Source: JALONO01 sp038209965
GTDB lineage: Bacteria > Bacteroidota > Bacteroidia > Cytophagales > Thermoflexibacteraceae
Direction of reading: 5' to 3'
Length of the DNA stretch: 40,533 bases
Assembly (NCBI GenBank): GCA_038209965.1
Contig: JBBQXF010000034.1
Location: forward strand, 1 to 40,533
Shown here: positions 32,905 through 40,533 of the stretch, in pieces
Position numbering within the stretch: position 1 is the stretch's first letter
How the letters are laid out: the number at the start of each line of letters is the position of its first letter
Position numbers and translations under genes: made by a program
The notes under the pieces: generated by a model
Told to the model about the DNA's origin: nothing
The model's input: only the letters and a program-made list of their open reading frames with translations
Databases searched by the model: none

Positions 32905-35148
32905 CTATCGGGCGGTGATTTCGAACTCGACCCGGCGGTTCTCCCGTTTCTGTTGTTCATTGCAAATGGCGTCCAAGCAATTGTGCCGAGGCTGGGTTTT
33001 GCCCAATCCATCCAGTTTGACTATCCGCTGGCGGGCAATTTTATGGTTGACCAAATAAGCAGCCACTGCCGCAGCCCGGCGGCGCGATAAAGCGGTCCCC
33101 ACGGTTTTGGGCAATTGTTGATCGGTGTGGGCCAGCACATTGATCTTTAGGCTGGGATATTTCATCAGTAAGTCAATGACTCGGTTCAAGCTTTTCTGGA
33201 CTGCCACGGGCAATACTTGCTGCCCGGCTGGATAATACACTGGAGCAATGGCCAAATCGAGGGGGACTGGTGCATATTTGCTGGCAGCCAGGGGCAGTTC
33301 AACGGTCAGCGTATCTCCCGGGGCAATTTTGCTGCATTCAACCAGCAAAAAATCTTTCATCTGGTAGCCCGCGACCATGGCCTCCACGCGAAAGGCGTGA
33401 AGAGAAGTGTCCACTTCAATCCAAGCGTGCCCTCGATCATTAGTAGCTACTTTTAGGGGGTTCTGCGGCATAATATCGTAAAACCTTACATCAGAGCCAA
33501 TGATTGGCTTGCCTGAGCGCCCATCTTTTACCCGCACACACACCATGTTTTTGTTCCGTCGCTTGGGCGGCCGCTTATCTTTGGTCAGGGGAATGGCCAT
33601 TTCCAGCGTGCGCGAGTTGATGGTGTTGGTGGTTGATATCCGATAGGGCAAACTTGGCAAAAAGCCTTCAGCACTGGCCGAGAGTTTATAGATTTTGCCC
33701 TGATCCAAGGTGAAAGTAAACATTCCCTGATCGTCGGTCGAGTATTCGTGCAATTGGTCGGTGGTCACATCCTCCAGTTTAATGTTTGATCGGGGGATGG
33801 CCGGATCAGCCAACTGATCACCAGACCCCGCTTGGGCAGTAACCGCTACCTTCAAGGTGAGTTTGTAGGCCATTGGCGCCATGACCAAGTCAACGTTCAT
33901 TTCTATCTTTTCTTTTACCCCATAAGTGGAAAGCTGCTGATCACCAGAGGTTTGATAACCCACCTTGCTGACCGCGATTTGGTATTTGTTTTCATTGGTG
34001 ATGGCAAAGTGATACCGGCCCAAACGGTCGGTATAAGTAATAGAAATGTCATCTTGGTTAAAATCGCGGAGCTTGACCACCGCTTTGGGCAGCGGCTCAT
34101 TGGTACTACTGTCCAATACCGAACCGGTCAACTCTAAGGGGATATGGCCAAAAACCCCATCTCCCCCGTCTGTGATGTTGCGCGAGTGGTGCAGCAAGCG
34201 GATGTCGACCCGATATAAGTCATACCCGCCTTTGCCACCCGTCCGATTGGAAGTAAAATAGCCGATTCGCTTGGGCTCGTTGATGATCAGGCCAAATTCA
34301 TCGGCGGAAGAGTTGATGGGGGCGCCCAGTGCTACGGTACGCGAAAAAGTAGAGGGGGAATGGCGACTGCGCACCGCCTCGTAAAGGTCAAAACCGCCCA
34401 GTCCACCGGGGCGATCGGAGGCAAAATAGAGTGTTCCATCCTCATGCAGACAAGGGAACATTTCGTTGCCCGGCCCGTTGACCCGGGGCCCCAAGTTTTG
34501 GGGCTTGCCCCACTGGCCGGCCGAATCAAGGTGGCACACATATAAATCACTTTCACCCAAGCCCCCCGGCGCATCTGAAGCAAAATAGATCGACCGGCCA
34601 TCGGCAGAAAATGCTGGGTGCGCGACTGAAAAGGGGAAACGGTTGCCAATAAATGGCTCAACATTGTACCACACCTGTTCACTCACTTTGGCCAAGTAGA
34701 TGCCAAGGGGCTGTGGTGCATCGGACTTATCGCGCGGCAGGCCACGGGTGAAGGCTATCTGGTTGGTGTTTTTCAGTTGGTTGACCGCCCCGTAGTTGGT
34801 CTGGCGGCTGTGCTTGTCATTAATGATCACCTGCTTCAGGGCTTTACTGCTGTCAGCATGGGGCAGCACCCACGTTTGCATCCGGGGGCGGGCCGGCCAG
34901 CGCAGTTTGAGCAAGGGCAATTTGCCAATTGGCTGACTCGACTGCATGAAGTAAAGTTGTTCGCCAAAAAACGCGGGCAAAAACTCCGATTTAGCGGTGT
35001 TGCAGCGCAGTGAGGTAACCACAAAACGGAGGGAATCTTGCACCTTGGGAGCGTCCGGCCCACTCTCGGCACCTACCTGTGCGTTTGTACGCAGGGCAAG
35101 CAGGAACAACAGCAATGGCAAGGAAATAAAAAAGCGCCCCAAATACAT
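32905..35148 (-). CDS. PD40 beta-propeller / CRD / OmpA-domain envelope protein (PorE-like architecture)
   Basis: 747 aa from the ATG at 35148, which gives the signal peptide MYLGRFFISLPLLLFLLALR ending TNAQ. Residues about 80-310 hold PD40-type propeller blades (FSADGRSIYFASDAPGGLGE, DGTLYFASDRPGGLGGFDLY, YFTSNRTGGKGGYDLY). Next come carboxypeptidase-regulatory-like domains (LTGSVLDSSTNEPLPKAVVK near 340, then two more). The C-terminal OmpA/peptidoglycan-binding domain (about 630-747) has INVLAHTDQ, LSRRRAAAVAAYLV and ENRRVEFEI. PorE of the type IX secretion system has a TPR, propeller, CRD and OmpA order; the TPR is absent here. It presumably tethers an outer-membrane machine to peptidoglycan. 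Confidence 0.88.
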   Translation of the reverse strand: MYLGRFFISLPLLLFLLALRTNAQVGAESGPDAPKVQDSLRFVVTSLRCNTAKSEFLPAFFGEQLYFMQSSQPIGKLPLLKLRWPARPRMQTWVLPHADSSKALKQVIINDKHSRQTNYGAVNQLKNTNQIAFTRGLPRDKSDAPQPLGIYLAKVSEQVWYNVEPFIGNRFPFSVAHPAFSADGRSIYFASDAPGGLGESDLYVCHLDSAGQWGKPQNLGPRVNGPGNEMFPCLHEDGTLYFASDRPGGLGGFDLYEAVRSRHSPSTFSRTVALGAPINSSADEFGLIINEPKRIGYFTSNRTGGKGGYDLYRVDIRLLHHSRNITDGGDGVFGHIPLELTGSVLDSSTNEPLPKAVVKLRDFNQDDISITYTDRLGRYHFAITNENKYQIAVSKVGYQTSGDQQLSTYGVKEKIEMNVDLVMAPMAYKLTLKVAVTAQAGSGDQLADPAIPRSNIKLEDVTTDQLHEYSTDDQGMFTFTLDQGKIYKLSASAEGFLPSLPYRISTTNTINSRTLEMAIPLTKDKRPPKRRNKNMVCVRVKDGRSGKPIIGSDVRFYDIMPQNPLKVATNDRGHAWIEVDTSLHAFRVEAMVAGYQMKDFLLVECSKIAPGDTLTVELPLAASKYAPVPLDLAIAPVYYPAGQQVLPVAVQKSLNRVIDLLMKYPSLKINVLAHTDQQLPKTVGTALSRRRAAAVAAYLVNHKIARQRIVKLDGLGKTQPRHNCLDAICNEQQKRENRRVEFEITAR

Positions 35149-35300
35149 GCAGCCGGAAACAAAGGAAGTAAAGGAAATAAAACGGGGTAGTAGAAATACA
35201 CAAGAAAAAAGTGTGCTAGAAAACACCAAGACGGTTCAGCAAAGGCCGCAAAGTGCGCTTTAATGTTACATGTCCCCAAAAATCAAATAAAACGCCTGTT

Positions 35301-35786
35301 TTAAGGCTGGGTAAACTCCCACCGGGCAAGGGCTGGGGGGGGCAGTTTGCAATTGATCCACTCAGGTTCAAAGTCTGCGCCCAGTTGCTTATAGAAATCA
35401 ATGGCGGGGGTGTTCCAATCCAGTACTTGCCAGATGACCAATGCCATGTCATGGGCCAGTGCTTCGCGCACGATGGCATCGAGCAGGCGTTTGCCCAATT
35501 GGTGCCGCCGGTGGCTGGCAGTCACGATCAAGTCCTCCAAGTGTAGGCACCGCCCTTTCCAGGTGGAGTACCGGGTGTAGTACAGGGCTAGGCCCACCAC
35601 TTGCCCTGTTTCGGTTTCGGCCACAAAGAAGCCAAAAATGGGTTGGGGACCAAAGCCGTCCACCACCATTTGTTCCGGGGTGTTGGTCACTTGGGCTGGG
35701 GCCTTTTCAAAAAGTGCCAGTTCTTGGATCAGGGCAAAAGCAGCGGGCACATCGGCCATTTGGCCCCGGCGGATGTTGTAGGTCAT
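35301..35786 (-). CDS. GNAT N-acetyltransferase, SSAT2/thialysine type
   Basis: 161-aa acetyl-CoA-dependent acetyltransferase, start at the ATG at 35786 (MTYNIRRGQMADVPAAFALI). The segment FEKAPAQVTNTPEQMVVDGF and ALYYTRYSTWKGRCLHLEDL are typical of the spermidine/thialysine acetyltransferase-like branch. The acetyl-CoA loop is RRHQLGKRL (Q-x2-G-x-G/A form is degenerate), and WQVLDWNTPAIDFYKQLGAD forms the C-terminal active-site part. Probable substrate: a small amine such as thialysine or a polyamine. A single gene. Confidence 0.92.
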   Translation of the reverse strand: MTYNIRRGQMADVPAAFALIQELALFEKAPAQVTNTPEQMVVDGFGPQPIFGFFVAETETGQVVGLALYYTRYSTWKGRCLHLEDLIVTASHRRHQLGKRLLDAIVREALAHDMALVIWQVLDWNTPAIDFYKQLGADFEPEWINCKLPPPALARWEFTQP

Positions 35787-35917
35787 GGAAAAACGGTTAA
35801 TCACAAAAAATAATATCCTCCGCTCAAATCGGCTCCGGCCTGACCACGAAATCAGCCCTTGAAAATCAAGGCAAGTGATCTGGCTGGTCTTCCAAGCGCA
35901 TTTTGATCCGGTGTATT

Positions 35918-37633
35918 CTAATCTTTCCGGTTGTCGATGGCCGATGGCTGAGCCCAGTTCACTATTTCCAACACTCCGTTATTGAACCGGCAAATGGGGA
36001 CGAATTGATTGTCCCGGCCCGTCGAGAAATCGAATCCCGGCAACACTTGCCCCCGGACGAAGCCCACCCCGGTCAGCATTTTGCCAAATCCGGTGCCATG
36101 GCGTTTCAACTGTTGGCCGAAAAAATAAAGCGTTTCATAGCCTTCATACACAAAGCGCGAGGGGATCATGTTGTTGGTTGCCACAAATGCCCGGTCCAAT
36201 TGATCACGTTGTGGCGAATCGGGCACAAATCCCGGATAAATAAAATGGACGTTGGCCGCCTCCAATTGGGCGTAGTCCATGCCTTCCATTTCGAGCCAGT
36301 TTTTGGGCACCAAAACGGGCAGTTTGTGCTTGGCGTTCAACACTGCACTGAGCATACTGGTGGCCAGCGGTTTTTGGTTCGCACAGATCATTACGTGCGA
36401 AAGGCTGTCTGCTTGGCGCAGGTCAGCGTTTACCCGGGCCAGCATATTGGCCGATAATCGGCTGAACACTGCCACCCGGCCTTTGGCCTGCTCATACACT
36501 TGCTTGTACTCGTGGGCCATGATCGAGTCTTCGGGAGTGGGGGAATAGTAGATGTAGGCCGCACCGTTGGCATAGCCCCCCAACATCTTGAGGGCAAAAG
36601 AAGCCGACCGCCGCGCTTGGGTCTCTGGCGTGGCTTCAGTGAGAAAAACCATTGGGGAAATCGCCAGCAGTTCGCGATCATTGCCAATCGGGTTGACCAC
36701 CGTCAGCTCGTTCCGTTTGGCAAAGTCGGCAATGGGCAAGAAGTTGTCGGGGTACAATGGCCCAATGATCAGATCCGAGCCCTCCCATTTGCCAGCTTCG
36801 GCCAATGCCCTGATGCGCCCATTGTTGCGTTCGGTGTCGTAAGCAAAAAGGTTGATCTTGATGCCCAGTTTGGCCAAATCTTGCTTGGCGAAATTCATGC
36901 CCTCGTACAGATCCAGCACGAATTGGTATTTGCGGCCATTTTCGGCTGGGTTCAATTCGTTTTTCATGAACGGCAACACTACGGCCACGTTGTACTCGCC
37001 CTTGAGCGCGGAAGGCAGGGCCGAACTGGCCGAAGCTTTGCCCAATTTGACCTGCAATGACCTGAACAGCGTTTTGTCTTCAGGGCTAACGGCTTGGCTC
37101 AAAAGTTTGTCATACAGTGCTTCGGTCAACAGTGCGTCGCTTGCATTGGCCGAATAGAGTTCTTTGAGCTTTTCCAAGGAAAACTTGGCAAAATAATGCT
37201 GTTTGAGTTGCGCAATGGGGGACTTGAAAGCGGGGTTTTTGATCCCTGCCAACGTTTTTTGAGCAGCGGCACCGTCGTTGAGCTCAAAATAGGTGGTGGC
37301 CAGCAGCAATTGGGCTTCATCGGCATTGGGCCAAGATTGGAACTGGGCATTGGCCGCCAGTAGGGCTTGCCTAGCCGCAATGGCATCGCCCGATTTGAGT
37401 AGGGTAAGGCTGTACAGATAAACGCCGTGGGGGTAATACGCATTATTGGGCGATTCACGGGCCACTTGCTGAAAGGCATCCCTCGCGCCCCGGAGGTTGC
37501 CCGAGCCCAGTAATTTTTTGCCCAGTGTGTAACTGTTTTTGAATTCTTGGGCCGACTGGGCATAAGCTATCGCCACAGTGCAGCAATAAACCAAGCAAAG
37601 GACGAGCGCGGACGGTATAATCTTTAGCAACAT
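35918..37633 (-). CDS. TPR plus periplasmic-binding-protein fold envelope protein
   Basis: 571-aa exported protein. Signal peptide MLLKIIPSALVLCLVYCCTV...AYAQ, then helical TPR-like repeats (about residues 28-185: NLRGARDAFQQVARESPNNA, YLYSLTLLKSGDAIAARQAL, DEAQLLLATTYFEL). From about 205 comes a type I periplasmic-binding fold (YNVAVVLPFMKNE, YEGMNFAKQDLAKLGIKINL, SDLIIGPLYPDNFLPIADFA, VVNPIGND) like ABC branched-chain amino-acid receptors. No ABC transporter genes are nearby. TPR joined to this fold is the layout of the penicillin-binding-protein activator LpoA in Gammaproteobacteria, so an envelope-scaffolding role is possible; this is inference. Confidence 0.87.
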   Translation of the reverse strand: MLLKIIPSALVLCLVYCCTVAIAYAQSAQEFKNSYTLGKKLLGSGNLRGARDAFQQVARESPNNAYYPHGVYLYSLTLLKSGDAIAARQALLAANAQFQSWPNADEAQLLLATTYFELNDGAAAQKTLAGIKNPAFKSPIAQLKQHYFAKFSLEKLKELYSANASDALLTEALYDKLLSQAVSPEDKTLFRSLQVKLGKASASSALPSALKGEYNVAVVLPFMKNELNPAENGRKYQFVLDLYEGMNFAKQDLAKLGIKINLFAYDTERNNGRIRALAEAGKWEGSDLIIGPLYPDNFLPIADFAKRNELTVVNPIGNDRELLAISPMVFLTEATPETQARRSASFALKMLGGYANGAAYIYYSPTPEDSIMAHEYKQVYEQAKGRVAVFSRLSANMLARVNADLRQADSLSHVMICANQKPLATSMLSAVLNAKHKLPVLVPKNWLEMEGMDYAQLEAANVHFIYPGFVPDSPQRDQLDRAFVATNNMIPSRFVYEGYETLYFFGQQLKRHGTGFGKMLTGVGFVRGQVLPGFDFSTGRDNQFVPICRFNNGVLEIVNWAQPSAIDNRKD

Positions 37634-37730
37634 GGCAAACGATAATTTGCGGTTTAGCCTTTAAAACTCGCTGCAAATATAGCCGATTTCCCACTGGAAT
37701 TGTCCCACCACGCTCGCCCCATTGGCTTAC

Positions 37731-38396
37731 CTACTTTCTGGGCATTGTGCCAAAAACCCAATCCCATACCGGAGAAGAGACCCCAAACGCCACATCATGG
37801 TTTTTGTAGTGGTGGATTCCGTGATGGATCCACAAGACCTTGAGCGCGTTTTTTGGGGGGGGGAAGGCATGAACTGCATAGTGAACGGACAAGTAGAGCG
37901 CATAGCCCGTCAGGAAACCGGGCAGAAAGCCAAAAGTGTAATCCCCCAGTGCCAAATACATGAGCCCCAGCAAAGCTATAGAGATGGTCAAGCTCAAAAT
38001 GGGCGGCATGGCCAGCCGGGTCTTGTCCTTGGGATACTCGTGGTGGACGCCGTGGGCGCGGTATTGGAAGGTCACTTTGGCGGGGGTATCGGCCGCCAAG
38101 TGGAATAGTTTGCGGTGGACGGTATACTCCACAAAGGTAAAAATGAACAAGCCAAGTCCGTATAATGTGCCTACTATTTGGCCCGAAAGAGGGGTGAACC
38201 GTAGACCATAATACACGAGCCCAACTGAAAATAGCAAGAAGAGCGAAATGGGCACTGCCACATGCGTACGTGAAAGGTGTTCAAGTACGGGGCTATTGAA
38301 AATTTGTTTGGTACCTGCATTGTTTGGTTTGACACGGCTGGGAGTCTGCATTTGAGTGAACGATTTGATGGTGAATCGAATTTGATCTACGTCCAT
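37731..38396 (-). CDS. Fatty-acid hydroxylase / sterol desaturase superfamily membrane enzyme
   Basis: Di-iron membrane hydroxylase of 221 aa (206 if the ATG at 38351 is used). Four helices, including VAVPISLFLLFSVGLVYYGL and IVGTLYGLGLFIFTFVEYTV. The histidine boxes are in the order HRKLFH, HGVHHEYPKDKTRL, HYAVHAF and HHGIHHYKNHDVAFGVSSP, the pattern of fatty-acid 2-hydroxylases (FA2H/Scs7-like). Sphingolipids with 2-hydroxy chains are made by several Bacteroidota, so alpha-hydroxylation of a sphingolipid or ornithine-lipid acyl chain is a reasonable guess. A single gene behind a terminator. Confidence 0.92.
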   Translation of the reverse strand: MDVDQIRFTIKSFTQMQTPSRVKPNNAGTKQIFNSPVLEHLSRTHVAVPISLFLLFSVGLVYYGLRFTPLSGQIVGTLYGLGLFIFTFVEYTVHRKLFHLAADTPAKVTFQYRAHGVHHEYPKDKTRLAMPPILSLTISIALLGLMYLALGDYTFGFLPGFLTGYALYLSVHYAVHAFPPPKNALKVLWIHHGIHHYKNHDVAFGVSSPVWDWVFGTMPRK

Positions 38397-38440
38397 TGCG
38401 GGTAAATGGGTTCATAAATTCAAATTCTAATCATAAAAAT

Positions 38441-38471
38441 AAAAAAACTGCCCTGAAACAGGGCAGTTTTT
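38441..38471. terminator. Bidirectional terminator
   Basis: Perfect stem ACTGCCCTG (38447-38455), loop AAA, CAGGGCAGT (38459-38467), with T-runs on both sides (seven T residues when read on the minus strand). It ends transcription of the small secreted-protein gene at 38498-38890. Confidence 0.93.
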
Positions 38472-38497
38472 AGCTACAACAATTAAAACATATCAAC

Positions 38498-38890
38498 CTA
38501 TAAATTCACAATATAAATCTTCGTTTGGCCGAAACTGGCATTGCCAGTCGACACAAGGAAGCTACTGTTGAGCGGTAAGGCACTTTCATTGGTGGTCTCG
38601 GCAACTAAATTGCCGGACATGTCATACGCCTTGAAAGTGATTTTTTCCTTCCAGGCCCCAAGTACGGGCCTCTCGGCATCCAACTGGGCCTTTAGATCCA
38701 CCAAGAGCCATTGCTCATCGGCGGCAAATTTTGCTTTGGCCAATGCCTCAGCTTTGCGTTGTTCTTGCTTGCGACGGGCTTTTTGGGCACCGGGAATGTC
38801 GTTGGCAAAAACGGTAGTGGTGGTCAATACAATAAGGCAAATGGCACTTACTACTACTTTTAAAATCGTACTTCGACTGTCAGAATCCAT
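38498..38890 (-). CDS. Small secreted protein of unknown function
   Basis: 130 aa. An N-terminal hydrophobic signal (STILKVVVSAICLIVLTTTT, cleavage near VFAND) is followed by a highly charged helix (GAQKARRKQEQRKAEALAKA) and a beta-rich end, KITFKAYDMSGNLVAETTNE and a final KIYIVNL. The end resembles the edge strands of a small beta-sandwich but lacks the motifs of a complete T9SS sorting domain. I do not recognise a family. It stands alone with a strong terminator just downstream, so it is probably a real, independently transcribed gene. Confidence 0.75.
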   Translation of the reverse strand: MDSDSRSTILKVVVSAICLIVLTTTTVFANDIPGAQKARRKQEQRKAEALAKAKFAADEQWLLVDLKAQLDAERPVLGAWKEKITFKAYDMSGNLVAETTNESALPLNSSFLVSTGNASFGQTKIYIVNL

Positions 38891-38945
38891 TGGTTTTTAA
38901 AAATTGGTTACAGCACACAACAGCCAAAGCTTGTGCCAATAAATA

Positions 38946-38970
38946 CAAAAAACTGATAACCAGTTTTTTG
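38946..38970 (-). terminator. Probable terminator after the DUF4905-like gene
   Basis: Perfect inverted repeat CAAAAAACTG (38946-38955), ATAAC, CAGTTTTTTG (38961-38970). The six-T stretch is inside the stem on either strand. It lies 90 bp downstream of the stop at 39061. Confidence 0.55.
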
Positions 38971-39060
38971 TCTAAATTTAAGCCAATGGAATTCCCGGTT
39001 GGAGTGTTCGTTTTTAACCCCCTTACTGTTCATTAATGGACATATTGGCTCATTCCTAGC

Positions 39061-39834
39061 TCACAACAGGTAGATCTGCAACGTGTTTTCTCCCTCTATC
39101 AAGATCAGTTGGTGGCCGTGCACCAAGAAAGGCTCGCCCACCAGCCCTTTGACGGGCAGCGCAACCCGAAGGCGGGCTGCCCCGGTGGCCGCGTCCAGCA
39201 CCAGCCATTCCCCCATGAGCTGCGCCTGCACTTGATGGTAAAGGTGCAAAATGAGTTGGCCGTGTATTTCTAGGTAATAAATCGGGTGGATGGGCATTAG
39301 GCCAAATTGTTGGGCCACAAACTTGGCCACAGTAGCAAACTGTTCACTATCAGGCAGGTATTGGGCGGGCGACGGCGGGGCGGTTTCAGCACTCGGTTCA
39401 CGGGCCGCAACCAGCACCGGCTGGCCAGAGGCCGCATCCAGCACCATTTCCTCGCGCCCCTCAGCCCCCATCCGGTACACGTGCACTTGGTGCGGCTCTG
39501 CCCGATCCAAGTACCAGTCGGGGGTTTCCCACACGATCGCCTGCTGGGCAACTGCCACGGCGATAATGCCTTTGGGATCTGGGTAGCGCTGGTCGGGATA
39601 GGTGTGGAGGTACAGCCGACCCCCCACCAATGCCGACATCCCACAGAACCACGGCTCGGGCAGTCCCAGCCCATCAAAGACCAGCGATGGCCCGGCCAGA
39701 TCAATGACGGTAAACGAGGCTTCACGCCGGGCCGGGTGCCGCACTTCCACTGCCAGTTGGGCACTGGCCGCATCGATCAGTAGCCGAAAAATGGGGCCAT
39801 CAGCGACGTAAGAAAACACGGGTGCAAGCGACAT
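39061..39834 (-). CDS. DUF4905-like protein of unknown function
   Basis: 257 aa from the ATG at 39834 (MSLAPVFSYVADGPIFRLLI); the open frame continues upstream (ATG at 39876), but similarity seems to begin here. Beta-rich throughout, reading like a WD/PQQ-type propeller: SLVFDGLGLPEPWFCGMSAL, GRLYLHTYPDQRYPDPKGII, AQQAIVWETPDWYLD, LDAASGQPVLV, and LEIHGQLILHLYH. It resembles the Cytophagales DUF4905 family from memory of its segment order (L-x-H-x-Y...P-x-KGI-x-A). No signal peptide and no catalytic motif. Single gene, terminator candidate at 38946-38970. Confidence 0.72.
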   Translation of the reverse strand: MSLAPVFSYVADGPIFRLLIDAASAQLAVEVRHPARREASFTVIDLAGPSLVFDGLGLPEPWFCGMSALVGGRLYLHTYPDQRYPDPKGIIAVAVAQQAIVWETPDWYLDRAEPHQVHVYRMGAEGREEMVLDAASGQPVLVAAREPSAETAPPSPAQYLPDSEQFATVAKFVAQQFGLMPIHPIYYLEIHGQLILHLYHQVQAQLMGEWLVLDAATGAARLRVALPVKGLVGEPFLVHGHQLILIEGENTLQIYLL

Positions 39835-40125
39835 ACGATGGAACAAACAGGGCGAATAAGGACAAAGTTGGGCCATTATTCCGCAAATTACGTCCCGGCC
39901 GAACACCAGCCAGACAAATATCCTCGGAAAGCCAACCCCGCCATTTGGCCAACGGCACAGTCGAGCCATTTTGTCGGCTGGTCAGTGGCTTTGCAAACTG
40001 GGCCGGAATTGGTTGGCGATCGCTTGTGCCCCATCCGTTTTGCCCTGTAGCAAATACGAGCAAATTGACAAAAGACCGAGGTTGAAAAGCTGAAAGTGAC
40101 CGTCATAAAAGGATCCTATACTTCG
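39835..40125. other. Intergenic gap, no gene seen
   Basis: Open frames here lack coding character. It should contain the promoter of the DUF4905-like gene. Nothing tRNA-like or repetitive was found before the inverted-repeat element at 40126. Confidence 0.5.
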
Positions 40126-40258
40126 ACATGTCTACCAGCGCAGGGCCGGACCGCCCAGTGTCAAGGTTAGCCCCCACAGGGGACAATAGCCGCCGCCAAG
40201 GGCGCCGCCTTTAGCGACAGGGCAAACCAGCGCCCAGCCCCTGCACTGGCAGACACGT
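40126..40258. repeat. MITE-like / structured element with 20-nt terminal inverted repeats
   Basis: About 133 bp. The left end ACATGTCTACCAGCGCAGGG (40126-40145) is the inverted partner of CCCTGCACTGGCAGACACGT (40239-40258): 17 of 20 positions are complementary. In a minus-strand transcript the three differences become G-U pairs, giving an unbroken 20-bp stem. The interior is GC-rich, with a CCCC-ACA-GGGG hairpin (near 40172-40182) and GGCGCC. No target-site duplication is obvious and no transposase is present. It could be a mobile miniature element, an REP-type repeat or a non-coding RNA. Confidence 0.55.
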
Positions 40259-40331
40259 TGATTTATGACTTGAATTTAAGGGGTTTAATCGCAAAAAACC
40301 TTAATTTACCTCGCTGAAGCCCGACCCACTG

Positions 40332-40533
40332 ATGAAAACAATCTTCCTGACTTTTTGCGTGCTCGCTATTGCCAATTTGTCCTCGGCCCAGCCCATGAAC
40401 CATTCGCTTACGGGCCGCCAAATACCTCCCTTTGGGCGGGGCCCCGCATCGCCAACCGACCTTGTCCAGCTCACTGCCAACTTGGATACGGCCAAAGGTC
40501 GTGGGCGGGTGGATCTGCTCAACCAGCTCACCC
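40332..40533 (+). CDS. N-terminus of a secreted protein, probably a TPR-type sensor (runs off window)
   Basis: The 67 codons visible are open to the window end. The ATG at 40332 begins a signal peptide (MKTIFLTFCVLAIANLSSAQ). The segment TANLDTAKGRGRVDLLNQLT resembles the first TPR helix pair of the exported TPR-containing histidine kinases or LytTR regulators common in Bacteroidota, where a similar DT-x-R-V-x-LLN-x-L motif is frequent. Nothing downstream is available to confirm this. The gene follows the inverted-repeat element by about 75 bp. Confidence 0.6.
   Translation, partial: MKTIFLTFCVLAIANLSSAQPMNHSLTGRQIPPFGRGPASPTDLVQLTANLDTAKGRGRVDLLNQLT

Noticed and set aside
40126..40258. Signal recognition particle RNA, 6S RNA or tRNA.
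   Set aside because: No GGAAG-type SRP loop, no 6S-like central bubble that I could identify, and no cloverleaf or T-loop motif.
1..40533. CRISPR arrays, prophage, integrase, toxin-antitoxin or defence islands.
   Set aside because: No regularly spaced repeats and no recognisable Cas, phage, recombinase or defence proteins in any frame.

Overview
The window is a chromosomal segment from a member of the Bacteroidota, most likely Cytophagales or a close relative. The evidence is a type IX secretion (T9SS) C-terminal sorting domain, a DUF4175 protein next to ybeY, a PD40/OmpA protein of PorE-like architecture, a TonB energy transducer, a DUF4905-like protein, TAnnTTTG-like promoter elements and no obvious Shine-Dalgarno sequences. 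Most genes are moderately GC-rich housekeeping or envelope genes. The block at about 12.5-16.35 kb is visibly AT-rich and reads as acquired DNA.

Layout. 1-1109: 5' part of dnaA (minus strand, cut by the window edge). 1.4-4.8 kb: a T9SS-exported surface protein and an M28 peptidase lipoprotein. 5.0-7.0 kb: a PhoB/PhoR-like two-component pair with a strong terminator. 7.0-10.8 kb: a Tat-type Gfo/Idh/MocA oxidoreductase and a metzincin-like protein with no signal peptide. 11.0-12.07 kb: asd (aspartate-semialdehyde dehydrogenase). 12.08-16.35 kb: a decayed gene, then an AT-rich stress cluster: a general-stress flavin-binding protein, a 54-aa DUF6496-like protein, a broken sorbosone-dehydrogenase gene, a mini-lipoprotein, a haloperoxidase-type hydrolase and a DUF892 ferritin-like protein. 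16.5-18.4 kb: the yajC-ybbR-coaE operon (minus). 18.5-19.1 kb: an isolated nuoB. 19.4-23.1 kb: an SDR, dut and a four-PAS histidine kinase. 23.1-27.8 kb: ybeY, an anti-sigma-type ATPase and DUF4175. 28.1-28.8 kb: tonB, whose start codon lies inside a 5' hairpin. 29.1-29.9 kb: a frameshifted membrane-protein gene. 29.9-32.2 kb: a two-gene sugar-epimerase/glycosyltransferase operon. 32.3-39.8 kb: a DCC thiol protein, the PD40/OmpA protein, a GNAT acetyltransferase, a TPR plus periplasmic-binding-protein fusion, a fatty-acid hydroxylase, a small secreted protein and a DUF4905-like protein. 40.1-40.26 kb: an intergenic element with 20-nt terminal inverted repeats. 40.33 kb to the end: the start of a secreted protein, possibly a TPR-type sensor kinase.

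There is no CRISPR array, tRNA, rRNA, transposase or phage gene. No coherent new multi-gene defence or secretion system stands out. The most notable signals are three independent broken genes, the tonB start-codon hairpin, the MITE-like structured element, the isolated nuoB, two envelope proteins of unusual architecture, and an over-represented TTGGCCAA palindrome.
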